This document shows positions 19,987 to 28,204 of a stretch of 64,000 nucleotides of DNA, piece after piece (the first letter of the stretch is position 1; each line of letters opens with the position of its first letter). This stretch comes from Shewanella hanedai. Its GTDB lineage: Bacteria > Pseudomonadota > Gammaproteobacteria > Enterobacterales > Shewanellaceae. Where the stretch lies: positions 1 to 64,000 of the forward strand of contig NZ_VKGK01000018.1 of NCBI RefSeq assembly GCF_007197645.1. The letters are read 5' to 3'. The position numbers were made by a program, and so were the translations under genes. The notes under the pieces were generated by a model. That model saw nothing but the letters and a program-made list of their open reading frames with translations. It searched no databases and was not told the DNA's origin.

Positions 19987-20412
19987 TTAATTCGACCATA
20001 CAATAAACGCCGTGATGTGCAGTAAAACCACTGTGAGCGTTAGCCGAAAGCGCATTGTTATATATTCAGGATTTAATTCATCTTGTAGTACAAATCTCAC
20101 TTCATATAAAAAGTGCAGTAAATAGCTTGTTGTCAGAATGGCTAAAGCTACATAGGGATTAATCAGCAAGGATACAAAGGCGATTAAACTGAAAAGATTA
20201 CTAATGATTTGCTGTTTACTCTTTAGCTTATCATTCTGTCGAGACCCGTTAACTTGCCATATCGTGCCAGCAATAAAGCTGAGTATCACCGCACTGTAAG
20301 CAATAAAGGCTTGTTTGGGATCGATTCCCCAAAACATCTCATGGCCACTTAAATATAGGCACAGGACAAACGGAATTAGCCCCATATAACCGAGTGTTTT
20401 CCAAGTTTTCAT
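19987..20412 (-). CDS. DUF3429 inner-membrane protein
   Basis: A 141-residue integral membrane protein with about four predicted helices (TLGYMGLIPFVLCLYL, AFIAYSAVILSFIAGTIW, LFSLIAFVSLLINP, TVVLLHITAFIVW). This matches the DUF3429 family, of unknown function. The ATG at 20412 has AGGAG eight bases upstream; a longer frame back to 20502 lacks support. It is the first gene of the operon with the DCC and SDR genes. In related genomes such genes can sit near photolyase or fatty-acid modification genes, but none is present here. Confidence 0.8.
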   Translation of the reverse strand: MKTWKTLGYMGLIPFVLCLYLSGHEMFWGIDPKQAFIAYSAVILSFIAGTIWQVNGSRQNDKLKSKQQIISNLFSLIAFVSLLINPYVALAILTTSYLLHFLYEVRFVLQDELNPEYITMRFRLTLTVVLLHITAFIVWSN

Positions 20413-20619
20413 GAGCGCTCCTAATGTCAATGAATAGCCTCTATTGGGGGAACTTGCTAAAGGCTTTGCCATGCATCCGGATTGGCAGCTTCCCCTGGGC
20501 ACAGAAATCTATACGTGGGTGAGTGACATTTAGATCAAAGCAATGAAAGAAGTGATCGTTCATCGGCAAAAGCGCGTATGTTTAACAGAGACGATTGGTA
20601 TGACATAGGGGGTGTTAAA

Positions 20620-20868
20620 TTGAAAAACAATTTAGATATAAAGCGCAGTTTATTAATTTTTAACAAAATTATAAGCAAAGGTGAGTGTGACAATGGGCGC
20701 TGTATTTTAGAAGGAATGACAGCTTGGTATGATTTTGACGGGTATACCTGCTACCTAGGCTTCAATGAAGTGACCTTAACCTTACTCTTTCATGGCAAGT
20801 ATCATATCGACTCACCATCAAAGGACTCATTAGCCGCATTTGAAAAAAAATTATCACAATTTAACTAG
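20620..20868 (+). CDS. DUF3081-like small protein
   Basis: An 82-residue cytoplasmic protein. Its pattern (KNNLDIKRSLLIFNKI..., then MTAWYDFDGYTCYL and TLLFHGKYHID) fits the small DUF3081 family of Shewanella and Vibrio. Function is unknown. The proposed start is the TTG at 20620, which has AGGGGGTG five bases upstream and gives the family-like N-terminus; an ATG at 20578 would add 14 residues without a good ribosome-binding site. It is followed 11 bases later by the Trp-rich protein gene. Confidence 0.65.
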   Translation: MKNNLDIKRSLLIFNKIISKGECDNGRCILEGMTAWYDFDGYTCYLGFNEVTLTLLFHGKYHIDSPSKDSLAAFEKKLSQFN

Positions 20869-20879
20869 AGTAACGTCAA

Positions 20880-21095
20880 TTGAATAGAGTTAACCCGAAA
20901 TCATTACTTCACAGTAAGTGGACCAAGGTTCAAATTGAAAACAAAGAGAAACACTTTGTGATTATTCAAGTTGAACAGGATGAGAACCATAAAGTGGTGG
21001 AGTGCATTATCCAGGCGATTATGAATCAAAAAGAGTATTCGATTAACTGGAGAGATCTTAAAAACGTGGCATTTTGGCGCCAAGGCTGGCAGTAA
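20880..21095 (+). CDS. tryptophan-rich small protein (TIGR02450 family)
   Basis: A 71-residue basic protein with the family features NPKSLLHSKWT at the start, KEKHFVI in the middle and WRDLKN...WRQGWQ at the end. Function is unknown. The only plausible start is TTG at 20880, placed 11 bases after the DUF3081-like gene, suggesting coupled translation. Its stop codon lies inside the following terminator stem. Confidence 0.75.
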   Translation: MNRVNPKSLLHSKWTKVQIENKEKHFVIIQVEQDENHKVVECIIQAIMNQKEYSINWRDLKNVAFWRQGWQ

Positions 21096-21126
21096 GACAA
21101 GGTTGACTCATCTTACTGCTGTTTTG
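21089..21126 (+). terminator. terminator overlapping the end of the Trp-rich gene
   Basis: GCAGTAAGA (21089-21097) pairs perfectly with TCTTACTGC (21111-21119) and is followed by TGTTTTG. The stem includes the stop codon. It may serve both convergent genes. Confidence 0.6.
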
Positions 21127-21127
21127 A

Positions 21128-22228
21128 TTATAGTACGACACGTTCGCCATTATATAATCCACGTATTAAGGCATTGTCCTGTATCAAGAGTATTTCACCA
21201 GAGTTGCCATTTTTAATGCTGGAATCGACTGCGAGCACTTTGTTGTTAAACAGTCCCAATACTTGCTCCTGGGAGGTGTGCCCTACAACCACACGACTCA
21301 CCTCAAAGTAGTTCAGTATTTTATCGAGTTCAGTCTCGTCAAAATCTGGCTTGAAATAGCCTCTAAACCAAGTGGGGCCATTGCTCAGAAAGAGAAAATT
21401 AAGTAGAGGATCTTGTTTCAACTCTTCTTTTGATTTGTCGATATTGGCGCGATATAAAGTGTTAGCTTTATCGAGCGTCAGCTCACGTTCAATCCATTCA
21501 CCACTGATCCCGCCATGGAGAAATAAAGAGTCATTGATTTTCACTACGGTGTTTTTACTGCGAAGCCATTGACCTATCTCACTGCTGTTGTCATACAGCT
21601 CATCATAGGGGCGATTTAGCAGCTTTTCCGCCACTTGATAACGCTCGTTGACATAACGTAAGTCACCGCGCATCACCATCTGTTCATGATTGCCCATCAA
21701 CAGGTGCAATTTACCGCCAGCTTCACTGGCTTGTTTATCTAGTTTGTACATAAACCACAGCACTTCATTGATTTGATGGCCACGGTCAAACATATCACCC
21801 GTCATGACCATATGGCCGTCACCGAAAGCCCAATCACTGTGTTGGTCGATGATTTTTTGATTCTTTAACAGTTGAATCAACACATCGTACTGACCATGAA
21901 CATCACTTAATGCCACAATCTTTTTTATACCACTATAGCTATCAGGATGAATGATTTTGGCATCAATACTGAGTGTTGGCTCTGGCAGCTCACCGCAATT
22001 AAGTGGACGTTTGAGTTGATTGTTTATCACTGAGGTCGAGAGCAATTTATCATCACAGATCCAATAGGCATCTTGTTCACTTTGCTGGTTTTGCTCAGCG
22101 ACTCCTTTATAGAACAAATAGGGGCCGTCATAGGGAGATGCTGTATTGCCAAAGATGGTATTTGAATCTTGGACTGATGCGAATACTAAAAGTAAACTAA
22201 TCAAGCTTAATGTTATTATTTTTTTCAA
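21128..22228 (-). CDS. Shewanella-like metallophosphatase (calcineurin fold), exported
   Basis: A 366-residue phosphatase with a short N-terminal signal peptide (about 1-19), so probably periplasmic. The calcineurin-type metal motifs appear in order: SDVHGQYDVL, GDMFDRG, GNHEQM, then HGGISGEW and VVGHT. This matches the family typified by the cold-active protein-tyrosine phosphatase of Shewanella and the plant and Plasmodium Shewanella-like phosphatases. It should dephosphorylate phosphoproteins or small phosphoesters using two metal ions. It is monocistronic. Confidence 0.88.
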   Translation of the reverse strand: MKKIITLSLISLLLVFASVQDSNTIFGNTASPYDGPYLFYKGVAEQNQQSEQDAYWICDDKLLSTSVINNQLKRPLNCGELPEPTLSIDAKIIHPDSYSGIKKIVALSDVHGQYDVLIQLLKNQKIIDQHSDWAFGDGHMVMTGDMFDRGHQINEVLWFMYKLDKQASEAGGKLHLLMGNHEQMVMRGDLRYVNERYQVAEKLLNRPYDELYDNSSEIGQWLRSKNTVVKINDSLFLHGGISGEWIERELTLDKANTLYRANIDKSKEELKQDPLLNFLFLSNGPTWFRGYFKPDFDETELDKILNYFEVSRVVVGHTSQEQVLGLFNNKVLAVDSSIKNGNSGEILLIQDNALIRGLYNGERVVL

Positions 22229-22646
22229 TGTCTTGGCTCGTCGTTATGTTTATTATTGATGCCAGCTAAAATGCTTTTCTGTTATCCCTCATTAAAGGTG
22301 ATGTCACTGCGAGAAGTGATGATTGCTCGCAAGTTCCCTCCCTTGTAGAAGTGCCATTTAGCTTCCGTGCTGTTATTTTCTATTGGACAGAATACTAGCA
22401 TTTTCTGCAATCTGGCTTCTAGGCGAAAGCCGTTGATAGATATAGAAACGATGTAAAAACGAGGTAGAGTTAACGGCTTATTTTCATTTAACTAGGCTGT
22501 TTGTACTGTCGTGGAGGTACAAGCTGACACTGAAGGTTCTAACTTAAATAAGCGGCTTTACTTAACTATTGACTCTGTTTCGCGTACTTTATGGACAAGT
22601 TAAATATGGATAATTGCTCGTTAATTTAGATGATTAAGGATGATAT
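22229..22646. other. 418-base intergenic region between divergent exported proteins
   Basis: It must hold the promoters of both the phosphatase and the metallo-hydrolase. No gene, strong palindrome or terminator was recognised. Confidence 0.5.
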
Positions 22647-23600
22647 ATGAATAAATTCGCATTAGTGCTGCTGTTGTTAGTTGGCCTGATTAGTCAGTTT
22701 AATAAGGTTAGCGCCAAGGAGTTTACTCAGGTCTCGTCACTGAAAGTCACCACTTTATCGACCATGCTTGCCAGTAGCGGTATTGGCGAATGGGGTTACT
22801 CTGCCCTTATCGAGGTTGATGGTCATAAAATTCTGTTTGATACAGGTAACCGCCCCGAAACAGTGTTGCAAAATGCGCGGGAGTTAGGCATTGATCTGTC
22901 TGATGTCGAAGATGTGATCTTAAGTCATAACCATGGCGATCATACCGGTGGTCTCATATCGCTGACTAAGGCACTGCGTAAACAAAATCCCAACGCATTG
23001 AGTCGAATTCATGTAGGTAAAGGAATATTCAGTCAGCGAGCTAATAGCAGTAATTCTATTTTGAAAACGCGAGATGAACTCATGGCATTGGGCAGTGAAT
23101 TTATTGTCTATGAACAGCCTACTGAGGTTTTCCCTGGCGTTTGGTTAACAGGCAAAGTGCCGAGAGTTCACCCTGAGAAAAACTGGGGAGGCAAAGGGAA
23201 AATAGTTACTGAAAAGGGATTAATCGAAGACAATATTCCTGAAGACCTTTCTCTCGTCATAGATAGCATTGATGGTTTTGTACTGATTTCGGGCTGTGGT
23301 CATGCGGGGATTATCAATACGATGGAACATATTACAGCACATATCCACCCTGGGAAAATTACTACTGCCATTGGTGGCTTTCATTTGGTGTTTGCATCTG
23401 ATGAACACTTAGCGTGGACGGCAACTAAGCTGCAATCTTTCGGACTGAATAAGATGATAGGCGCTCATTGTACTGGTATCGATGCACTGTATACCTTACG
23501 TGGATTACTAAACTCTGACAGACAGCACATGGTGGTGGGGTCCGTCGGCGATGAGTTCTCTTTAAAAGAGGGAATAAAGGCGGGTTATATTGCCCATTAG
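22647..23600 (+). CDS. exported MBL-fold metallo-hydrolase (COG1237-like)
   Basis: A 317-residue metallo-beta-lactamase-fold protein with a signal peptide (about 1-23, ending VSAKE). The zinc motif is SHNHGDHTGG, with further ligands expected in SGCGHAGI and GGFHLVF. The pattern CGHAGIINT plus GGFH is characteristic of the COG1237 branch, some members of which are linked to dihydropterin or ribofuranosyl-aminobenzene phosphate synthesis, although an exported form probably acts on another substrate. AAGGATGATAT precedes the ATG. It is monocistronic. Confidence 0.85.
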   Translation: MNKFALVLLLLVGLISQFNKVSAKEFTQVSSLKVTTLSTMLASSGIGEWGYSALIEVDGHKILFDTGNRPETVLQNARELGIDLSDVEDVILSHNHGDHTGGLISLTKALRKQNPNALSRIHVGKGIFSQRANSSNSILKTRDELMALGSEFIVYEQPTEVFPGVWLTGKVPRVHPEKNWGGKGKIVTEKGLIEDNIPEDLSLVIDSIDGFVLISGCGHAGIINTMEHITAHIHPGKITTAIGGFHLVFASDEHLAWTATKLQSFGLNKMIGAHCTGIDALYTLRGLLNSDRQHMVVGSVGDEFSLKEGIKAGYIAH

Positions 23601-23650
23601 CCGGGTGCGGTGTTTTTCCAAGGTTGTTGACACTCTTTGTTTACTTACCT

Positions 23651-23880
23651 TGAAATGAAGGTTGGTTACATTTTCTGATTTGGTATTAAGCTGAGTATTT
23701 GGAATCCTTATCTGTATTGTTATCTATCACTTGCAGTGGGCGTATGTGCAAATACTTCAGCGAATCGCCGTGAATCCATCCGTGGAGGCTCAACGATGGC
23801 CTCCATGCCATCAACGTTCGCTGCCGCATCTACACTTGGTCATTTTTCTCTTCGATTTGGCTTGTGATGTTGTACTTTGT
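23651..23880. repeat. copy A of a diverged direct repeat
   Basis: This non-coding stretch shares blocks, in the same order, with 23935-24260: a start like GAAGGTTGGTTACATTTTCT, a middle TATGTGCAAAT and an end with TCTACAC then CTTCGATTTGGCTT. The pair accounts for most of the 1-kb gap. It may be a decayed repeat family. Confidence 0.5.
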
Positions 23881-23888
23881 TTTTGCAC

Positions 23889-23918
23889 TTCTCCGTGTTC
23901 TCTGTGTCCTCCGTGGTG
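23889..23918. repeat. short CTCCGTG/CTCTGTG repeat string
   Basis: Between copies A and B lies a run built of CTCCGTG, CTCTGTG and CTCCGTGGTG units. Strings of this type recur in intergenic DNA of many bacteria, from general memory; the function is unknown. Confidence 0.35.
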
Positions 23919-23934
23919 AAAGCTTGTTAGCCTT

Positions 23935-24260
23935 TGAATGAAGATTGATTACATTTTCTTGTATAGCTTTCTATTGGTTTGATATTTGGTGGTGTATTTG
24001 AAGGTCGTACCTTCATTACCATCTATTGCCTGCCGCAGGCTTATGTGCAAATCATCTCTCGGTATGCTGGCTCTTGATTTTATAAGGGTCATCCCTGGGC
24101 GCTCTACGATTTCCAATAACTTCCCTGTTAAACGGCCAGTTCGGTATCCTTACCTCTCGCTCAAAGAGTTTCACAGGGTGAAACTTCGCCCTGAAACCGA
24201 AACTCGCAGCTGTATCTACACCCGTTTATTTATCTTTTCGATTTGGCTTTATTGCTAACC
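23935..24260. repeat. copy B of the diverged direct repeat
   Basis: The second, longer copy, with an internal insertion relative to copy A (about 24060-24200). It ends in TCTACACCCG and TTTTCGATTTGGCTT. From 24261 to 24625 no other gene or structure was recognised apart from the promoter of the next small gene. Confidence 0.5.
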
Positions 24261-24625
24261 TTCGTAACACATTTCTGCCCCAAAATTAGTTAGCGAAGAA
24301 GTTTGTTTACATCCTATTTATCAACTTTTGCAATAACTAAGCTAATGTGAAGTGCAACAAACAAGACCTGCACCCTAATTATCATGTGCCGGAGCCAAGT
24401 GACTTTTCTTCCTCCGTGAACATTGCACTTTATGCAATAATGGAGGTTCTTTGTTTCACTCAGGCAGAGACACTAGGATTGAGCTCTTTCTATGTTACAA
24501 CTCATTGTTGAGACACTGGTTTGCTGTTAGTCTTGAGTGATTAAAGTACTGGCGACCTGTTCTTATTAAGACCGTTCTTATTCGGAATTCAGGCTAATAT
24601 ACTGTTATGTGTACAAGGAGTTTTC

Positions 24626-24820
24626 ATGGGTAGCATACATAATTACTATTTAGTTGGGTTCATACTCTTATCTGCAATTTTAAATGCATTCATAGAAAAT
24701 GAGAGTATCGGTATAAAGTTACTTTGCTTACTTTTATTATTCACGACTTTCGTTTTTGCTTCTCTATTTCATTCTTTAAGGGTTAAAGTTGCAAAAGAGA
24801 AAACAGAAAATATCGAGTGA
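24626..24820 (+). CDS. small two-helix membrane protein
   Basis: A 64-residue protein with two predicted transmembrane helices (about 8-22 and 29-50) and a short charged C-terminus (KVAKEKTENIE). AAGGAG seven bases before the ATG makes translation likely. No family is recognised and its role is unknown. Confidence 0.6.
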   Translation: MGSIHNYYLVGFILLSAILNAFIENESIGIKLLCLLLLFTTFVFASLFHSLRVKVAKEKTENIE

Positions 24821-24935
24821 AGTACACATAAGAAGCTGTTAAATAAGGACAAAATAAAGTTGGCTGTGTTTCGTACCTCAACAATTATAGCCAACAATAT
24901 TTTGCCCATTAACGAGGGCGTTAATTTTAGGGGAA

Positions 24936-26018
24936 ATGATGAGCAACATAAAATTTTGTATCGGTATAACTCTTGTATTAGTTATATTAGTTGCATGCTC
25001 ATCAAACTCGTCAGAATACTCGATGAAAATATCATCTGATAATAAGCACCAACATCATACGGATAAGGGATATCAGAACCACCCATTTGTAGAAACTGCC
25101 GCACCTAAAGGTTTTTTTTTCTATATGCGAAGAGCATGGGGGTCGTTGTTTGTTCCTGATGTTCCTGATGGGCATGAATTAACTGAGTTAGAGTCTATTC
25201 AGCTTTTAAACTCAATTTCCAGCGATCGCGTTACCTGGTTAGGGCATGCAAGCTTTTTGATTACAACCTCTGAAATGACAATTCTGACCGATCCCTTTTT
25301 GTCAAAACGCGCGAGCCCTGTTTCATGGGCTGGCCCAAAAAGAATTGTTAATTTACCAATACCTATCAATAAATTACCTGCTATTGATATAGTGATTGTT
25401 TCACATAATCATTATGACCACTTAGATGATAAAACGGTTAGGGAATTAAAAAACAAACATGAAATTCATGTGGTTGTTCCTTTAGGGCTCAAGTCCTTTT
25501 TTACCGACCGAGGGTATAGCAAGGTGACAGAGTTAGATTGGGGGCAATCAGTCAGTGTTGAAGGAATAAAGATTTCAGCGGAACCTTCAGTTCATGATTC
25601 TGCACGAAGCACCTCAGATCATAATAAAACGCTATGGGCTTCTTGGGTTATTGAAAGCTTCCAAAAACGAATTCTTTATATTGGCGATACAGGTTACTCA
25701 GACACTATATTCAATTATATTGGTGGTAAATATGACTCCTTTGACTTTGCTATTTTGCCTATAGGTGCATATGAACCAAGAGAGTTATTGTGGATGTCTC
25801 ATGTCACTCCGGAGGAAGCTGTCTCGATAGGATCAGATGTTCGCGCCAAGATACTTATTTCTTCTCACTGGGGGACAATTAGCAGTTTGTCGGATGAGCC
25901 CATGTTTGAACCACCGGTAAGATTTAAGAAGGCTGGACGTGATGGTGGGTTTTCCGACGAAGATCTTTGGATAATGAAAGTAGGTGAAACTAGATCTATC
26001 GCATCAACGCAAAACTAA
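24936..26018 (+). CDS. MBL-fold lipoprotein of the NAPE-PLD/RomA type
   Basis: A 360-residue metallo-hydrolase with a lipoprotein signal: the lipobox LVAC puts the lipidated cysteine near residue 21. The catalytic set is TWLGHASFL, SHNHYDHLD and, later, GDTGYSD and SSHWGT. This matches the N-acyl-phosphatidylethanolamine phospholipase-D-like family, so a phospholipid or similar substrate at the outer membrane is plausible but unproven. AGGGGAA lies directly upstream; the ATG at 24936 or 24939 could be used. Confidence 0.85.
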   Translation: MMSNIKFCIGITLVLVILVACSSNSSEYSMKISSDNKHQHHTDKGYQNHPFVETAAPKGFFFYMRRAWGSLFVPDVPDGHELTELESIQLLNSISSDRVTWLGHASFLITTSEMTILTDPFLSKRASPVSWAGPKRIVNLPIPINKLPAIDIVIVSHNHYDHLDDKTVRELKNKHEIHVVVPLGLKSFFTDRGYSKVTELDWGQSVSVEGIKISAEPSVHDSARSTSDHNKTLWASWVIESFQKRILYIGDTGYSDTIFNYIGGKYDSFDFAILPIGAYEPRELLWMSHVTPEEAVSIGSDVRAKILISSHWGTISSLSDEPMFEPPVRFKKAGRDGGFSDEDLWIMKVGETRSIASTQN

Positions 26019-26295
26019 CAAGAGACTATGGAGTCAATCGCTAAATTTAAGACTTTGGCGCTTCCCATACTTATTCACCAGAATGCTATCTTTTAGCATC
26101 GACTTTAAGATCATTACCACCTTTTTTGAATCTTCTATCTGCAATCAATCACTAATAAGTCTTATTTAAAACAGGGTTAGATTGTATTACTGAGATCATT
26201 CCCGCTTGCGTTAAATAAGAAGTAAAACAGCCTGACTTGATGGTGTCGATCTTAGATTCCTAAAGCAGTGTTTGATAACTCGAAGTTAAATCGAA

Positions 26296-26357
26296 GATGT
26301 GACACTCAGGTGTGAACGCGGCCGTGAGCTTCGAGGACATGGCCGTTTAGTGACATC
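26296..26357. repeat. imperfect long inverted repeat
   Basis: GATGTGACACT...AACGCGGCC on the left and GGCCGTTTAGTGACATC on the right form an imperfect hairpin of about 60 bases in the gap between the MBL lipoprotein and the LysR gene (26019-26391). It could be an mRNA 3' structure or an old mobile-element end. The rest of the gap shows nothing. Confidence 0.4.
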
Positions 26358-26391
26358 TATGTTGTGAATGATAAATTTTGAATTAACACAC

Positions 26392-27324
26392 TTAATTCGA
26401 ATTGATGACAAGTAAATTCTGTTTCATAAAATCAATAAAAACGCGGTTTTTATTTGGCATGTATTTACTTTGCACATATTGCAAACAAATATCACCGTGG
26501 TAATTACCCTGTAACTGCCAATCTTCTAATAGCGGAATGAGTGTTCCCGCTGCAATACCCTGTTGTGCGATATAATCCGGTAAACCTCCAACACCAAACC
26601 CCTGTTCAATGGCATCACAACGCATTTCACTGTGATTGATCAAGTACGCTCCAGTTACATGTACAGTCGCTTGTTGATTTTTATTGCTAAATCGCCAGCG
26701 GTTGTCGGTCGGGTTTTCACCTAAACAAAGGCATGGTAGATATTTTAAATCATCGGGGTGTGTTGGCAAATCATGGTTGGCGAGGAAATCAGGGCTTGCA
26801 CATAATACCTGTTCAACGCGACCAATTTTAACGTTGACCAATGCTTCAATGGGATTGTCATTAATATGAATCAAAAAATCGACACCATCATTAATGGGAT
26901 CTAAAACACGGTCAGTCACTTTTAAATGCAACTGAATATCTGGATAGCATTTTAAAAATTCAACAAAGAGTGGTCGTAATACTCTACTTGCTAAGGATTT
27001 TGGCGCTGCTACTCTCAATAATCCACTCACCGTCGATGTTGTTGAAGTGCTGGCATTAACCGCTTGTTCTGCAGACTCAACCATCTGTTTACAATAATCA
27101 AAGGTGATTTTCCCTGACTCTGTTAACGCCAGTTGTCGCGTCGTACGCTGTAATAGTTTGATGCCTAAGGAATCTTCTAAGCGGCTAATTTGGCGGCTCA
27201 CCGCAGAGGGGGTTACCCCCAATTTTCTGGCTGCTTTACTAAAGTTTCCCTGCTCAACCACCGTGACCAAAATTGCCATGTCGGGCAACAAATGGATTAA
27301 TTTATTTGTGTTCAAGAGGCACAA
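26392..27324 (-). CDS. LysR-family transcriptional regulator
   Basis: A 310-residue regulator: the winged helix-turn-helix is at about 17-75 (GNFSKAARKLGVTPSAVSRQISRLE), followed by the LysR substrate-binding domain. Its N-terminus LPDMAILVTVVEQG places it in the large CrgA-like subgroup. It is divergent from the LysE-family exporter 106 bases away, so it probably controls that gene. The start is uncertain: TTG at 27324 or TTG at 27315, with AAAAGGA upstream. Confidence 0.9.
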   Translation of the reverse strand: MCLLNTNKLIHLLPDMAILVTVVEQGNFSKAARKLGVTPSAVSRQISRLEDSLGIKLLQRTTRQLALTESGKITFDYCKQMVESAEQAVNASTSTTSTVSGLLRVAAPKSLASRVLRPLFVEFLKCYPDIQLHLKVTDRVLDPINDGVDFLIHINDNPIEALVNVKIGRVEQVLCASPDFLANHDLPTHPDDLKYLPCLCLGENPTDNRWRFSNKNQQATVHVTGAYLINHSEMRCDAIEQGFGVGGLPDYIAQQGIAAGTLIPLLEDWQLQGNYHGDICLQYVQSKYMPNKNRVFIDFMKQNLLVINSN

Positions 27325-27430
27325 GTCCTTTTACAGATGGGAGTATTGTTTTAAATCACTCATAAATTAACATGGCTGCAGCGTAATAAACACATTGCTG
27401 TAAGCATATTTTAAATAATGAGAGGTAAAT

Positions 27431-28072
27431 ATGGAGCTATTAATAAATACTTATATGGCAGAAATTATGGCGGTAAGTACCATTGCTGTTTTTATGGCGG
27501 TGCTACCCGGGGCTGATTTTGTGATGGTAACCCGTACGAGTATTTACAATGGCCGTTTAGCAGGTTTCTATACTAGTTTAGGTATGTGTTTATCTGTTTG
27601 TATTCATGCTAGTTATTCAATTGCGGGATTAGCCGTCGTGATTGCAAAGTCGGCATGGTTATTCAACTTAATTAAATACTTAGGAGCTACTTACCTTATT
27701 TATATTGCATGGCAGTTGTTAACAACACGCGCGCTTTTAAATACAGAACAAAACAATCAAACGGTTCAGATTTCCCCCTTCGCAGCGATACGTTTAGGTT
27801 TTACCTGCAATATATTGAATCCTAAAACATCTATTTTTTTCTTAAGTATTTTTACGCAAATGGTTTCACTCGATACTCCACTAATAATGCAGGTAGGTTA
27901 TGGCTTGATCATTATGTTGGCACATTTTATTTGGTACATCGGAGTCGTTTTACTGTTATCACACCCAAATATACTGCCTCGATTCAATCGGCATAAACAG
28001 AAAGTTGATCAAGTGGCAGGATTTGTATTGATGCTTATTGCGATAAAACTCATCTTAGTTAATTCTATTTAA
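27431..28072 (+). CDS. LysE/RhtB-family amino-acid exporter
   Basis: A 213-residue inner-membrane protein with about six helices. The family signature VLPGADFVMVTRTS lies near residue 25, and NPKTSIFFLSIFTQ in the second half. Members export lysine, threonine, homoserine lactones and similar compounds. GAGAGG precedes the ATG. It pairs with the divergent LysR gene. Confidence 0.9.
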   Translation: MELLINTYMAEIMAVSTIAVFMAVLPGADFVMVTRTSIYNGRLAGFYTSLGMCLSVCIHASYSIAGLAVVIAKSAWLFNLIKYLGATYLIYIAWQLLTTRALLNTEQNNQTVQISPFAAIRLGFTCNILNPKTSIFFLSIFTQMVSLDTPLIMQVGYGLIIMLAHFIWYIGVVLLLSHPNILPRFNRHKQKVDQVAGFVLMLIAIKLILVNSI

Positions 28073-28130
28073 GTATGATTAGCTTTCCCCGATGAGTGGT
28101 GATAGTGACATTTGTAAAACCCCATTGGTA

Positions 28131-28161
28131 AAAATAAAAAGCCACCCTAAAGAGGGTGGCT
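28131..28161 (-). terminator. terminator of ettA
   Basis: AGCCACCCT pairs with AGGGTGGCT around a 4-base loop. Read on the minus strand it ends in a T-rich run (AGCCACCCTCTTTAGGGTGG, then CTTTTT), so it serves ettA. Confidence 0.8.
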
Positions 28162-28204
28162 AGTCGATTTGTTGGCACCGCGCTAGGCAGCTACAAGGCT
28201 AAAA

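Noticed and set aside
23731..24258. two plus-strand frames of 62 and 90 residues
   Set aside because: They lie in the diverged direct repeats and share no ribosome-binding site or protein-level conservation between copies.
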